A DNA stretch of 64,000 nucleotides, from contig NZ_CADIJX010000005.1 of NCBI RefSeq assembly GCF_902859625.1, positions 124,001 through 188,000 on the forward strand. Direction: 5' to 3'. How positions within the stretch are numbered: position 1 is the first letter of the stretch; every line of letters starts with the position of its first letter. Below, in pieces: positions 23,819 to 32,172 of the stretch. This DNA comes from Achromobacter pestifer. Lineage in GTDB: Bacteria; Pseudomonadota; Gammaproteobacteria; Burkholderiales; Burkholderiaceae_B. Under the pieces are notes generated by a model that was not told the DNA's origin, ran no database searches, and worked only from the letters and a program-made list of their open reading frames with translations. The position numbers were made by a program, and so were the translations under genes.

Positions 23819-24661
23819 GTGATTCACCACTCCGCAGCTCCCTCGAACCCCGCATCCCGAAGCGGGCCGGTTTTGCGCGTGGTTATCGCGCTATTTGCCG
23901 TCATCGTCATCGCCGGTTGCGGCTCGACCAATAGCAAATACGACAAGACCACCAACTGGAGCGCCGAACAGCTCTACGCCGACGCCAAAGCCGAAATGTC
24001 CTCCGGCGGCTGGAAGGAAGCACGCGAACGCCTGACTGCCATTGAAAGCCGCTATCCCTTCGGCGTGTACGCCCAGCAAGCGCTGCTTGAACTGGCCTAC
24101 GTCAACTGGAAAGATGGCGAAAACGAACAAGCGCTGGCCGCCATCGACCGCTTCCAGCAGCTGTATCCCAACCATCCCGGCACCGACTACGCGCTCTACC
24201 TGAAAGGCCTGATCAACTTCACGCCGGCCAGCGCCTTCATGAGCAACCTGACCGGCCAGGACCCTGCCGAGCGCGATCCCAAGGGCCTGCGCGCGTCCTA
24301 CGACGCATTCAACGAGCTGATCAAGCGCTACCCGGACAGCAAGTACACGGTAGACGCCGAAAAGCGCGTGGCATGGCTGGTCAACACCATCGCCATGAAC
24401 GAAGTCCACGTTGCCCGTTATTACTACGAACGCGGCGCCTACGTGGCGGCGGCCAATCGTGCTCAAACGGTCATCACCGACTTTGAAGGCGCCCCCGCCA
24501 CTGAAGAGGCGCTCTACCTGATGGTCGAGTCCTATGACAAGCTGGGCATGGCGGAACTGAAGAACGACGCGCAGCGCGTCTACGACAAGAACTTCCCCAA
24601 CAGCGACTTCAAGACCAAAGGCCTGAAGGCCGACCGCAGCTGGTGGAACCCGTTTGATTGA
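23819..24661 (+). CDS. bamD: Outer membrane protein assembly factor BamD
   Basis: The 280-residue lipoprotein component of the BAM complex. It begins with GTG at 23819, and AAGGA lies about 11 nt upstream. The signal sequence LRVVIALFAVIVIAGC ends at the lipidated Cys. The mature part is a set of TPR-like repeats: NWSAEQLYADAKAEMSSGGWKEA, AQQALLELAYVNWKDGENEQALAAID, TDYALYLKGLINF and HVARYYYERGAYVAAANRAQTVI. It is anchored in the inner leaflet of the outer membrane and binds BamA. The gene is followed by a strong terminator. Confidence 0.95.
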   Translation: MIHHSAAPSNPASRSGPVLRVVIALFAVIVIAGCGSTNSKYDKTTNWSAEQLYADAKAEMSSGGWKEARERLTAIESRYPFGVYAQQALLELAYVNWKDGENEQALAAIDRFQQLYPNHPGTDYALYLKGLINFTPASAFMSNLTGQDPAERDPKGLRASYDAFNELIKRYPDSKYTVDAEKRVAWLVNTIAMNEVHVARYYYERGAYVAAANRAQTVITDFEGAPATEEALYLMVESYDKLGMAELKNDAQRVYDKNFPNSDFKTKGLKADRSWWNPFD

Positions 24662-24707
24662 TGTCGCCGGCTGATTCGCCAGCCGGTTCTCTCTGCATGG
24701 GAAAAGC

Positions 24708-24740
24708 AAAGCCCCTCGATGTTCGAGGGGCTTTCTTTTT
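24708..24740 (+). terminator. Intrinsic terminator between bamD and helicase gene
   Basis: A perfect 12-bp stem (24708-24719 with 24723-24734) with a 3-nt loop is followed by a T-run. It lies about 47 nt after the bamD stop and may also act on the convergent helicase gene. Confidence 0.85.
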
Positions 24741-24767
24741 GCCAACCGGGGTTCAGGCGCGTCGTCG

Positions 24768-26876
24768 CTACGCGCCCGGGTCTTCTTGCTTGCGCCGGTA
24801 GAACGCCAGCACCTCTTCCAATTCGCGCGTCCGCGCAAAGGGCGGCAAACCGCGCCACAAGCGCTTGCCATAGGGTTTCTCGACCAGGCGCGCATCGCCC
24901 ACCATCAGCACGCCCCAATCCGACTCGGTGCGGATCAGGCGGCCCGCCCCCTGCTTGAGCGAGATCGCGGCTTCGGGCAACTGGTATTCCGAAAACGGGT
25001 TGCCGCCCTGGGCCCGACAGGCCCGCAGGCGCGCTTCGATGACGGGGTCGTCAGGCGGCGCGAACGGCAGCTTATCAATGGCGACCAAGGTCAGCACATC
25101 ACCGGGCAAATCGATGCCTTCCCAGAAGCTGGCGCTGCCCACCAGTATCGGGTGCGTGAGCTTGCAGAAGCGATCCAGCAAATCGCGGCGCGTACCTTCC
25201 CCCTGTTTCAGCAAGGGCCAATCATGCCCCGCGTCGTCAAAGGCGTCCGCCAACAAGGTCGCGACCTTATCGACCGCGCGCAATGTCGTGCATAGCACCA
25301 GCGTGCCGCCGGGGCTGGCCTCCAGCAGAGGCATCAAGGTTTCGACAAAGCGGTCCAGGAACTGCGGCGACTGCGGCTCGGGCATGCCGCGCGGCACGAA
25401 GAGCAACGCCTGCTCAGGATAATTGAAGGGCGATTCCCATTTGCCGGTGCGGGCGCGCTCCAGCCCCAGCTGGCTCGTGAAGTGGGTGAACTCGCCGTTC
25501 ACCGACAGCGTGGCCGACGTCATGATCCAGGCCTGGCCCGGCTTGCGGTATTTGGAGAACGCCTGGGCCACCGACAGCGGCGCCGAATGCAGGCGCACAT
25601 GGTGCTGACCATGCTCAACCCAACGCACCGCCGGGCCCGTCCATTGCTGCGCGGCCGCGGCGACGCCCTCCAGAATCGCGGTGGGCGTGGCGGGGCCATC
25701 GCCCGGCGCGGGGGCAGCCTCGACCGTGGGTTCCGGTGCCTGGTCGTCGCGGCCCCAGCCTTCGTCGGCAACGCCTGCATCGGCGCGGCCGGGCGTGGCC
25801 CAGCGTTTGAGCCGCACGGAAATTTCAGCGCCGCTGCGCGCTGCGGCCATCAGGTCGGGATGCTTTTCAGCGACCGCGCCCAAGGCGTTGGTGGCCAAGT
25901 CCACGGCCGCACGCAAGGCGGCAAACGCTTCGTCGAATTCCTCGGGGTTCGGAATGGCCTCGAAGGTGGCTTTGCGGCCCGGCATCCGGTCCAGCGGCGC
26001 ACAGACCAACCGCAGCTCGCGCGCGGCCGTTTCAAGATGGCGGCTGACGTCGCTCCATTTGGCGGCTTCGCGCGCATACGCCAGGCCCGCGACTTCCAGC
26101 GCGCGGCCGAAATCCATCAGTTGGTGCGTGGACACGCTGCTGCCCAGGAAACGGGTGGCCGTGTCGGGCAGTTGGTGCGCTTCGTCGAAAATGACGGTAT
26201 CGGCTTCGGGCAGCAGATCGGTCACGCCCTCTTCCCGCAGTACCAGGTCGGCCATGAACAGCGCGTGGTTGACGACCACGACATCGGCCTCCTGGGCCTG
26301 GCGGCGAGCCTTGACGACGAAACAGTCACGGATGCGCGGGCACTCCTGGCCCAGGCAGTTCTCGCGCGTGGACGTCACGCGCTGCCAGATGTCGGCGTCT
26401 TCCGGCACTTGCGCAAGATCACTGCGGTCGCCCGTCTTGGTGATGCCCGCGAACACCTGGATCTGGCGCAACTGCTGGATCTCGGTGCGTGATTTCAACG
26501 CGCGTTCGTCGCCCTGCAAACGTTCCAGGTGATAGTGGCAGACGTAGTTGCCCCGCCCCTTGAGCAAGGCGGCGGTCACGGGCGCGGCCAGCGCGGCGCG
26601 CACGCGCGGCAGGTCGCGCGCGAACAACTGGTCTTGCAGCGTGCGGGTGCCCGTGGAAATCAGCACCTTGCCGCCCTGGATGAAGGCGGGTACAAGATAG
26701 GCCCAGGTCTTGCCAATGCCGGTGCCTGCTTCGGCCACCAACGTGGCGCGGTCCTGGATGGCGTCGCCGATGGCCTGCGACAGTTCTACCTGCGAAGGGC
26801 GCGGCTTGTAGCCGGGCATGGCCGTAGCCAGCGGCCCGTCCTCGTCAAAGAATTCGGAAATATCCAGGTCCAGCAT
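24768..26876 (-). CDS. DinG/YoaA-type ATP-dependent DNA helicase
   Basis: A 702-residue XPD-like superfamily 2 helicase. Motifs include Walker A EAGTGIGKT, IFDEAHQL (DEAH box), LISTGTRTLQDQL and VGSASFWEGIDLPGD with QGAGRLIRTESDWG near the C-terminus. Four cysteines suited to a [4Fe-4S] cluster lie between motifs Ia and II (NYVCHYH and ENCLGQECPRIRDC). It should unwind DNA 5'-to-3' during repair; YoaA is the closer E. coli relative by layout. Translation starts at MLDLDISEFFDEDGP. It is convergent with bamD. Confidence 0.9.
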   Translation of the reverse strand: MLDLDISEFFDEDGPLATAMPGYKPRPSQVELSQAIGDAIQDRATLVAEAGTGIGKTWAYLVPAFIQGGKVLISTGTRTLQDQLFARDLPRVRAALAAPVTAALLKGRGNYVCHYHLERLQGDERALKSRTEIQQLRQIQVFAGITKTGDRSDLAQVPEDADIWQRVTSTRENCLGQECPRIRDCFVVKARRQAQEADVVVVNHALFMADLVLREEGVTDLLPEADTVIFDEAHQLPDTATRFLGSSVSTHQLMDFGRALEVAGLAYAREAAKWSDVSRHLETAARELRLVCAPLDRMPGRKATFEAIPNPEEFDEAFAALRAAVDLATNALGAVAEKHPDLMAAARSGAEISVRLKRWATPGRADAGVADEGWGRDDQAPEPTVEAAPAPGDGPATPTAILEGVAAAAQQWTGPAVRWVEHGQHHVRLHSAPLSVAQAFSKYRKPGQAWIMTSATLSVNGEFTHFTSQLGLERARTGKWESPFNYPEQALLFVPRGMPEPQSPQFLDRFVETLMPLLEASPGGTLVLCTTLRAVDKVATLLADAFDDAGHDWPLLKQGEGTRRDLLDRFCKLTHPILVGSASFWEGIDLPGDVLTLVAIDKLPFAPPDDPVIEARLRACRAQGGNPFSEYQLPEAAISLKQGAGRLIRTESDWGVLMVGDARLVEKPYGKRLWRGLPPFARTRELEEVLAFYRRKQEDPGA

Positions 26877-27090
26877 TACGGCAGCCTAGTGTCGGTCGGA
26901 GTCTACGGTGTTACCGGTACCGGTTACGGTTCGGGCGCCAGACACTGATGTGGGAAAGGACCAAATGATACCCGTTGCCAGCACTGCGTTCGGCAGCAGC
27001 AGGGACGGATCGGTCCACTCTGGCACGTTCTGTAACAGTGGCTTATGGCACAATCCGCCCCTTGTTTTTCCTTTTTGTCGTCGTATAGAG

Positions 27091-29466
27091 ATGTCTGAAA
27101 CTTCCGCTATCACGAACGTCGCCGCCGGCGTCGACAACGCCCGCATCGTCGCGCAGCTTGCCACCGAGCTTGGTGCGCGCCCCTCCCAGATCGCTTCGGC
27201 GGTGGAACTGCTGGATGACGGCGCCACCGTGCCCTTCATCTCGCGTTATCGCAAGGAAGCCACTGGCGGCCTGGACGATACCGTGCTGCGCAATCTGGAA
27301 GTCCGCCTGGGTTATCTGCGCGAACTCGAAGAGCGCCGCGGCTCCATCCTGGAATCGATTTCGCAGCAAGGCAAGCTCACGCCCGAACTGCACCAGGAAA
27401 TCGCCACTGCCGACACCAAGCAGCGTCTGGAGGACTTGTACGCGCCGTACAAGCCCAAGCGCCGCACCCGTGCCCAGATCGCCCGCGAGGCAGGTCTGGA
27501 GCCGCTTGCGGACGCCATCCTGGCTGACCTGGCTTGCGATCCCGCCGCGCTGGCCGCGCAGTACCTGAACCCCGAGGCGTCCATCAACGACGCCAAGGCG
27601 GCGCTGGACGGCGCGCGTGACATCCTGGCCGAGCGCTACGCTGAAAACGCGGACCTGCTGGCCGACATGCGCGAGCACCTGTGGTCCACCGGCCTGATCT
27701 ATTCCAAGATGATCGACGGCAAGGAAACCGAAGGCGCGAACTTCCGCGATTGGTTCGACTTCAACGAACCGCTGCGCACGCTGCCCTCGCACCGCATCCT
27801 GGCGTTGCTGCGCGGCCGCCAGCAAGGCGTGCTGGAACTGCGCCTGGGCCTGGAAGCCGAACTGGAAGCGCAACTGCCGCACCCGTGCGTGGCGCGCATC
27901 GCCAACTTCCTGAAGCTCGGCAACGGCCTGTTCGCGCTGGACGCCACGCCGCGCGCGCGCTGGCTGGGCGAAGTCTGCCGCTGGACCTGGCGCGTGAAAT
28001 TGCTGACGGCGTTTGAAAGCGAGCTGGTCGGCCGCCTGCGCGAAAGCGGCGAAGCCGAAGCCATCCGCGTGTTTGCCGCCAACCTGAAGGACTTGCTGCT
28101 GGCGGCCCCCGCCGGCCCCAAGGCCGTGCTGGGCCTGGATCCGGGCATCCGGACGGGTTGCAAGATTGCCGTGATCGACCAGACCGGCAAGGTCGTCGAC
28201 ACCACCACCGTCTATCCGTTCGAGCCGCGCCGTGACCGCGAAGGCACGATCAACACGCTGGCCGCGCTGGTTGCGCGCCACAAGGTGGACTTGATCGCCA
28301 TCGGCAACGGCACCGCTTCGCGCGAAAGCGAAAAGCTGGTGGGCGACATGATGGAACGCTTCCCCGATCTGAAAGTCACCCGCGTGGTGGTCTCGGAAGC
28401 CGGCGCGTCCGTGTATTCCGCATCGGAAACCGCGGCGCTGGAATTCCCCGACCTTGATGTGACCCTGCGTGGCGCCGTGTCCATTGCGCGCCGCCTGCAA
28501 GATCCGCTGGCCGAACTGGTCAAGATCGATCCCAAGGCGATCGGCGTGGGCCAGTACCAGCACGACGTCAACCAGCGCGAGCTGGCGCGGTCGCTGGACG
28601 CCGTGGTCGAGGATTGCGTGAACGCCGTTGGCGTGGACGTGAACACCGCATCGGCCGCGCTGCTGACGCGCGTGTCGGGCCTGAACTCGCTGCTGGCCAA
28701 GAACATCGTGGCCTGGCGCGACGAAAACGGCGCCTTCCCCACCCGCGAGATCCTGCGTAAAGTGCCGCGCTTCGGCGACAAGGCCTTTGAACAGGCCGCA
28801 GGCTTCTTGCGCATTCCCAACGGCGACAACCCGCTGGACGCCTCGTCGGTCCACCCGGAAGCGTACCCGGTGGTCGAGCGCATCGTGGCCAAGATCAAGG
28901 CCGAAGTAAAGCAGATCATTGGCCAGCGCGAGGCCCTGAAGGGCGTATCGCCGTCTGACTTCACCGACGAACGATTCGGTCTGCCGACCGTGCGCGACAT
29001 CTTCGCCGAACTGGAAAAACCCGGCCGCGATCCGCGCCCCGAGTTCAAGACGGCGCAGTTCAAGGAAGGCGTGGAAACGCTGAACGACCTGTACCCCGGC
29101 ATGGTGCTGGAAGGCGTCGTGACCAACGTGGCCAACTTCGGCGCGTTTGTCGACATCGGCGTCCACCAGGACGGCCTGGTTCACATTTCGGCCCTGGCCG
29201 AGAAGTTCGTGAAGGATCCCCGTGACGTGGTGCGCGTGGGCCAGACGGTCAGCGTGAAGGTGCTGGAGGTGGACGCCGCACGCAAGCGCGTCGCACTCAC
29301 CATGCGCCTGAACGACACCGCCGCCCCTGCCCGCCGCAGCGGCGACGCGCCCAAGGGCGGTGACCGCCCCCGCCGCCCGCAAGGCGACGGCGGACGCGGA
29401 AACGCCGGCAGCGCCCCCGCAGGCAACAGCGCCATGGCGGATGCATTCGCCAAACTCAAGCGCTGA
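27091..29466 (+). CDS. tex: Tex family transcription accessory / RNA-binding protein
   Basis: This 791-residue protein has the Tex architecture: an N-terminal helical region (VAQLATELGARPSQIASAVELLDDG), a central YqgF-like nuclease-fold domain (VLGLDPGIRTGCKIAVIDQTGK), helix-hairpin-helix motifs (LLTRVSGLNSLLAKNIVAWR), and a C-terminal S1 domain (GMVLEGVVTNVANFGAFVDIGVHQDGLVH). The last 50 residues are a basic, Gly/Pro-rich tail. Bordetella Tex was first described as affecting toxin gene transcription. The frame is open 61 codons further upstream, but the ATG at 27091 begins the conserved MSETSAITN. Confidence 0.94.
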   Translation: MSETSAITNVAAGVDNARIVAQLATELGARPSQIASAVELLDDGATVPFISRYRKEATGGLDDTVLRNLEVRLGYLRELEERRGSILESISQQGKLTPELHQEIATADTKQRLEDLYAPYKPKRRTRAQIAREAGLEPLADAILADLACDPAALAAQYLNPEASINDAKAALDGARDILAERYAENADLLADMREHLWSTGLIYSKMIDGKETEGANFRDWFDFNEPLRTLPSHRILALLRGRQQGVLELRLGLEAELEAQLPHPCVARIANFLKLGNGLFALDATPRARWLGEVCRWTWRVKLLTAFESELVGRLRESGEAEAIRVFAANLKDLLLAAPAGPKAVLGLDPGIRTGCKIAVIDQTGKVVDTTTVYPFEPRRDREGTINTLAALVARHKVDLIAIGNGTASRESEKLVGDMMERFPDLKVTRVVVSEAGASVYSASETAALEFPDLDVTLRGAVSIARRLQDPLAELVKIDPKAIGVGQYQHDVNQRELARSLDAVVEDCVNAVGVDVNTASAALLTRVSGLNSLLAKNIVAWRDENGAFPTREILRKVPRFGDKAFEQAAGFLRIPNGDNPLDASSVHPEAYPVVERIVAKIKAEVKQIIGQREALKGVSPSDFTDERFGLPTVRDIFAELEKPGRDPRPEFKTAQFKEGVETLNDLYPGMVLEGVVTNVANFGAFVDIGVHQDGLVHISALAEKFVKDPRDVVRVGQTVSVKVLEVDAARKRVALTMRLNDTAAPARRSGDAPKGGDRPRRPQGDGGRGNAGSAPAGNSAMADAFAKLKR

Positions 29467-29489
29467 TCCTTTTTCGGAACCGCACGGCT

Positions 29490-29520
29490 AAAAGCCCGGC
29501 GCACTACGCGCCGGGCTTTT
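29490..29520 (+). terminator. Intrinsic terminator after tex
   Basis: A perfect 13-bp stem (29490-29502 with 29508-29520) around loop ACTAC, starting with A4 and ending in T4, lies 24 nt after the tex stop. Confidence 0.88.
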
Positions 29521-29594
29521 ACTTTGGGTTGAAGGTCTTTAGCCTAGGACTTTCCCGTAGATGGGCATTTTCCTTGCGCTCCCTCAATCATAAA

Positions 29595-29672
29595 GACACA
29601 AAAATAAGGGAAAATATCGAATTGTGTCCAAATAATAAAAGCCGGAGGCGTTGGGGAACTCGGCAGACACAA
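29595..29672. repeat. Three GACACAA elements upstream of an unrecognised gene
   Basis: GACACAA occurs at 29595-29601 and 29666-29672, and its inverse TTGTGTC at 29622-29628, within an unusually AT-rich stretch. The first two form a 7-bp inverted repeat with 20 nt between. They lie 100-180 nt ahead of the gene at 29772 and may be operator half-sites. Confidence 0.4.
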
Positions 29673-29771
29673 ATTCCATGATCAGGCGAACAGCGGCGCG
29701 AACCGTCTATCAGGCACGAAGCACAACAACAAGCGCGCCCTATCCTGACAGTCCCCGGAGAGCCACCCGTC

Positions 29772-30278
29772 ATGCGCAATACCATTACGCTTGCCGCCAA
29801 TGAAGCGGCAACCATTACCGAGCAAGAAGCCGGCCACAGTGGCACTTACAACGAAGTCACGCTGGGCCAGTACGCGCATCTGATCGTCGATGGCGCAGAC
29901 GTGACCTTCAAGCACATCACGCTGGAACGCCTGGGCACCCGCATCATTGAACTGCGCAATGGCGCGCAGTTGCATGTTGGCGCGCTGGGCTTCGCCAGCA
30001 TGGGCGCCAGCATCATCTACCGCATCGGTGCGGGCTGCGCCCTGATTTTCGATGCCAGCCAATGGGATCCCGAAGTGGTCGCCAACACCACTTTCGATTT
30101 CGTCAGCCAAGGCAGCGGCACATTGAAGTACTTTCCGTTCATCAACCCGGAATGGTTGGATTGCCCGAACGTCACGGGCTATTCGGATGGCGACATGCTG
30201 GAGATCGCGGGCCAAGGCAGCGCGCAGCGCTTCCAGGTACGCGACGGACGCATCGTTGCCAGCGCCCGGTTGGCCTGA
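29772..30278 (+). CDS. Hypothetical beta-rich protein
   Basis: I do not recognise this 168-residue protein. It has no signal peptide or membrane helix. Residues 25-110 alternate short hydrophobic strands with Gly and Asn/Asp turns (VTLGQYAHLIVDGADVTFKH, ITLERLGTRIIELRNGAQLH, GASIIYRIGAGCALIFDAS), which suggests stacked beta-strands as in beta-helix or cupin-like folds. The C-terminal third is less regular. It stands between the tex terminator and trpS. An AT-rich, repeat-containing upstream region suggests its own promoter, and GGAGAGCC precedes the ATG. Codon use resembles its neighbours, so recent transfer is not obvious. Confidence 0.7.
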   Translation: MRNTITLAANEAATITEQEAGHSGTYNEVTLGQYAHLIVDGADVTFKHITLERLGTRIIELRNGAQLHVGALGFASMGASIIYRIGAGCALIFDASQWDPEVVANTTFDFVSQGSGTLKYFPFINPEWLDCPNVTGYSDGDMLEIAGQGSAQRFQVRDGRIVASARLA

Positions 30279-30365
30279 GGATCGGATAGCCCGGGTGTCC
30301 CGTAGCCCGGCCAAGGCCGAACACATCCAGCGCATCGGCGGCGCAGCGCGCCGCCGGTTTGCCCT

Positions 30366-31718
30366 TTATTCCTGAGACAGCGACGCCAAGGCGTCCCGAG
30401 CACGTGCCAGTCGCGCATCGGCATCGCCCTGCGCGCCCGACGGTGCCGTGGCCACCGCCACGCCGTCGATCATCGCCGCATAACCTTCCGCATTGGCCTG
30501 TAGCACCCCGTCTGCCGGCTCCGATTGCAGCCGGCGCATCAGGGCGCCTGCTTCCTTGGGGTCGGCAAAGCGTTGCGACAACAGCAGTTCTTCGCCATCG
30601 GCCGCCAGCAGGCGGAAACGGAAGCCGCCGTCTTCGTCACGGAAGCTGACGAAGCGCGCGCCCTTGCCTTTTTCCTTCTTGCCTTGCGTCTTGCCCGCCG
30701 CCGCACCGGCGTTCAGGTTGCGCAAGCCCACGGCCTCGCGCAGCGCTTGCATCTGCGGCACGGCTTGCTTGCGGGCACGGGCAGCGCCGGCTTGCAGGAT
30801 GTCTTCGATGCGGCCCGGGTTGGAGATCAGGTCGACATACTTTTCGCGCATCGGCGCCAGCAGCGATTCCAGATGCTCGTAAAGCGCCTGCTTGGCGTCG
30901 CCCCAGCCCATTCCCTCTTCCAGCTGCTTGCGGAACACCGCCGATTCGGCCTGCGTCGCGAACGCGCGGTACAAGGTGTACAGGTGCGAGCTTTCGGCGT
31001 CCTTGGGTTCACCCGGCGCACGCGAATCGGTCACGATGCGCATCACCGACGCGCGCAGCGCGTTGGCGCCGCCCTCGAACAGCGGGATCGTGTTGTTGTA
31101 GCTCTTGGACATCTTGCGGCCATCCAGGCCGGGCAAGGTTGCCACGTCTTCCTCGATCGTCACTTCTGGCAGCGTGAAGTAGTCATGGCCGTACAAGTGG
31201 TTGAAACGCTGGGCAATATCGCGAGCCATTTCCAGATGCTGGATCTGGTCACGTCCCACCGGCACCTTGTTCGCGTTGAACATGAGGATGTCGGCCGCCA
31301 TCAAGACCGGATACGAGAACAGTCCCATCGTGACGCCGTCGTCGGGATCCACGCCCTTGGCGACGTTCTGGTCCACCGACGCCTTGTAGGCGTGCGCGCG
31401 GTTCATCAGGCCCTTGGCCGTGACGCAGGTCAGCAGCCAGCTCAGTTCGGGGATTTCGGGAATGTCGGACTGGCGGTAGAACGTCACGCGGTCAGGGTCC
31501 AACCCCACTGCCAGCCAGGTGGCTGCGATTTCCAGGCGGGAACGCGCGACACGGGCCGGATCATCGCACTTGATCAGTGCGTGATAGTCCGCCAGAAAGA
31601 AGAATGCGTCCACGCCGGGCTGCGTACTGGCCTGGACCGCAGGACGGATTGCGCCCGCGTAGTTGCCAAGGTGGGGGGTTCCAGTCGTGGTAATGCCGGT
31701 AAGGACGCGGGTATTCAT
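30366..31718 (-). CDS. trpS: Tryptophan--tRNA ligase with C-terminal DUF1508-like extension
   Basis: The 450-residue enzyme charges tRNA-Trp. Class I signature motifs are visible: the HIGH-equivalent GTPHLGNY (13-20) and KMSKS (202-206), with [17 protein letters not shown] between them. Standard TrpS ends near residue 335. Here a Lys/Gly-rich linker (340-354) leads to about 95 extra residues. Part of them ([20 protein letters not shown] and [13 protein letters not shown]) resembles the DUF1508/YegP repeat. This extension looks normal for Burkholderiales TrpS but is absent in the E. coli enzyme. The gene is followed by no obvious terminator in the short gap to 30278. Confidence 0.93.
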   Translation of the reverse strand: MNTRVLTGITTTGTPHLGNYAGAIRPAVQASTQPGVDAFFFLADYHALIKCDDPARVARSRLEIAATWLAVGLDPDRVTFYRQSDIPEIPELSWLLTCVTAKGLMNRAHAYKASVDQNVAKGVDPDDGVTMGLFSYPVLMAADILMFNANKVPVGRDQIQHLEMARDIAQRFNHLYGHDYFTLPEVTIEEDVATLPGLDGRKMSKSYNNTIPLFEGGANALRASVMRIVTDSRAPGEPKDAESSHLYTLYRAFATQAESAVFRKQLEEGMGWGDAKQALYEHLESLLAPMREKYVDLISNPGRIEDILQAGAARARKQAVPQMQALREAVGLRNLNAGAAAGKTQGKKEKGKGARFVSFRDEDGGFRFRLLAADGEELLLSQRFADPKEAGALMRRLQSEPADGVLQANAEGYAAMIDGVAVATAPSGAQGDADARLARARDALASLSQE

Positions 31719-31848
31719 GGGGCGAAGAGGCGTTTGCGTGGGGAAACGAGCAGTGTAACGTGCCGGCGAGCGCGTCCGCCGGGCCGTCGCGCCGCCCTCA
31801 AGTGAAATCGCCGAACCACTGCCTGACGACAGCCGGACGACCGCCTGA

Positions 31849-32172
31849 TTACAGAACGGCCAGCAGCGGCGCAGCCAACGCGCACAACCCGCCCGCGGTC
31901 AATGCGGCACGTGGACGGAATGTCAGGAACCAGATCAGCAACAGGCCTGCGATGCTGAGGATGCCGATCCATTCAACCGTGCCGTAACTCCATCCCCACA
32001 CGGCCGCGGAGGCGCATAGCGAGAGCGCCAACGCGATCCAGCCGAATGCCCGCAACGGCACCCGGTGACGCCGAGGCAAGGCGCGGTCGAACAGGTCTTC
32101 GTAGTGACGATCCATGCCCAAACACAAAGCGGAAAACCCCGCATAGGCCAGGCAGAAGGCGGCAAGCGTCAT
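31849..32172 (-). CDS. DUF3325 small membrane protein
   Basis: A 107-residue protein with three to four hydrophobic helices, starting [26 protein letters not shown]. The Asp/Arg/His-containing [10 protein letters not shown] after the first helix is typical of DUF3325. Family members accompany PepSY-domain proteins in iron-regulated operons of Pseudomonas, Burkholderia and Bordetella. Its start overlaps the stop of the PepSY gene by ATGA, so translation is coupled. It is the last gene of the four-gene unit beginning at 34794. The molecular role is unknown. Confidence 0.82.
   Translation of the reverse strand: MTLAAFCLAYAGFSALCLGMDRHYEDLFDRALPRRHRVPLRAFGWIALALSLCASAAVWGWSYGTVEWIGILSIAGLLLIWFLTFRPRAALTAGGLCALAAPLLAVL

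Noticed and set aside
26877..27090. ACCGGT-rich repeats between the helicase gene and tex
   Set aside because: Short overlapping ACCGGT units are common in high-G+C sequence and have no regular period or dyad that I can support.
27043..29382. 779-codon minus-strand open frame across tex
   Set aside because: Antisense shadow; the Tex domains on the plus strand explain the region.
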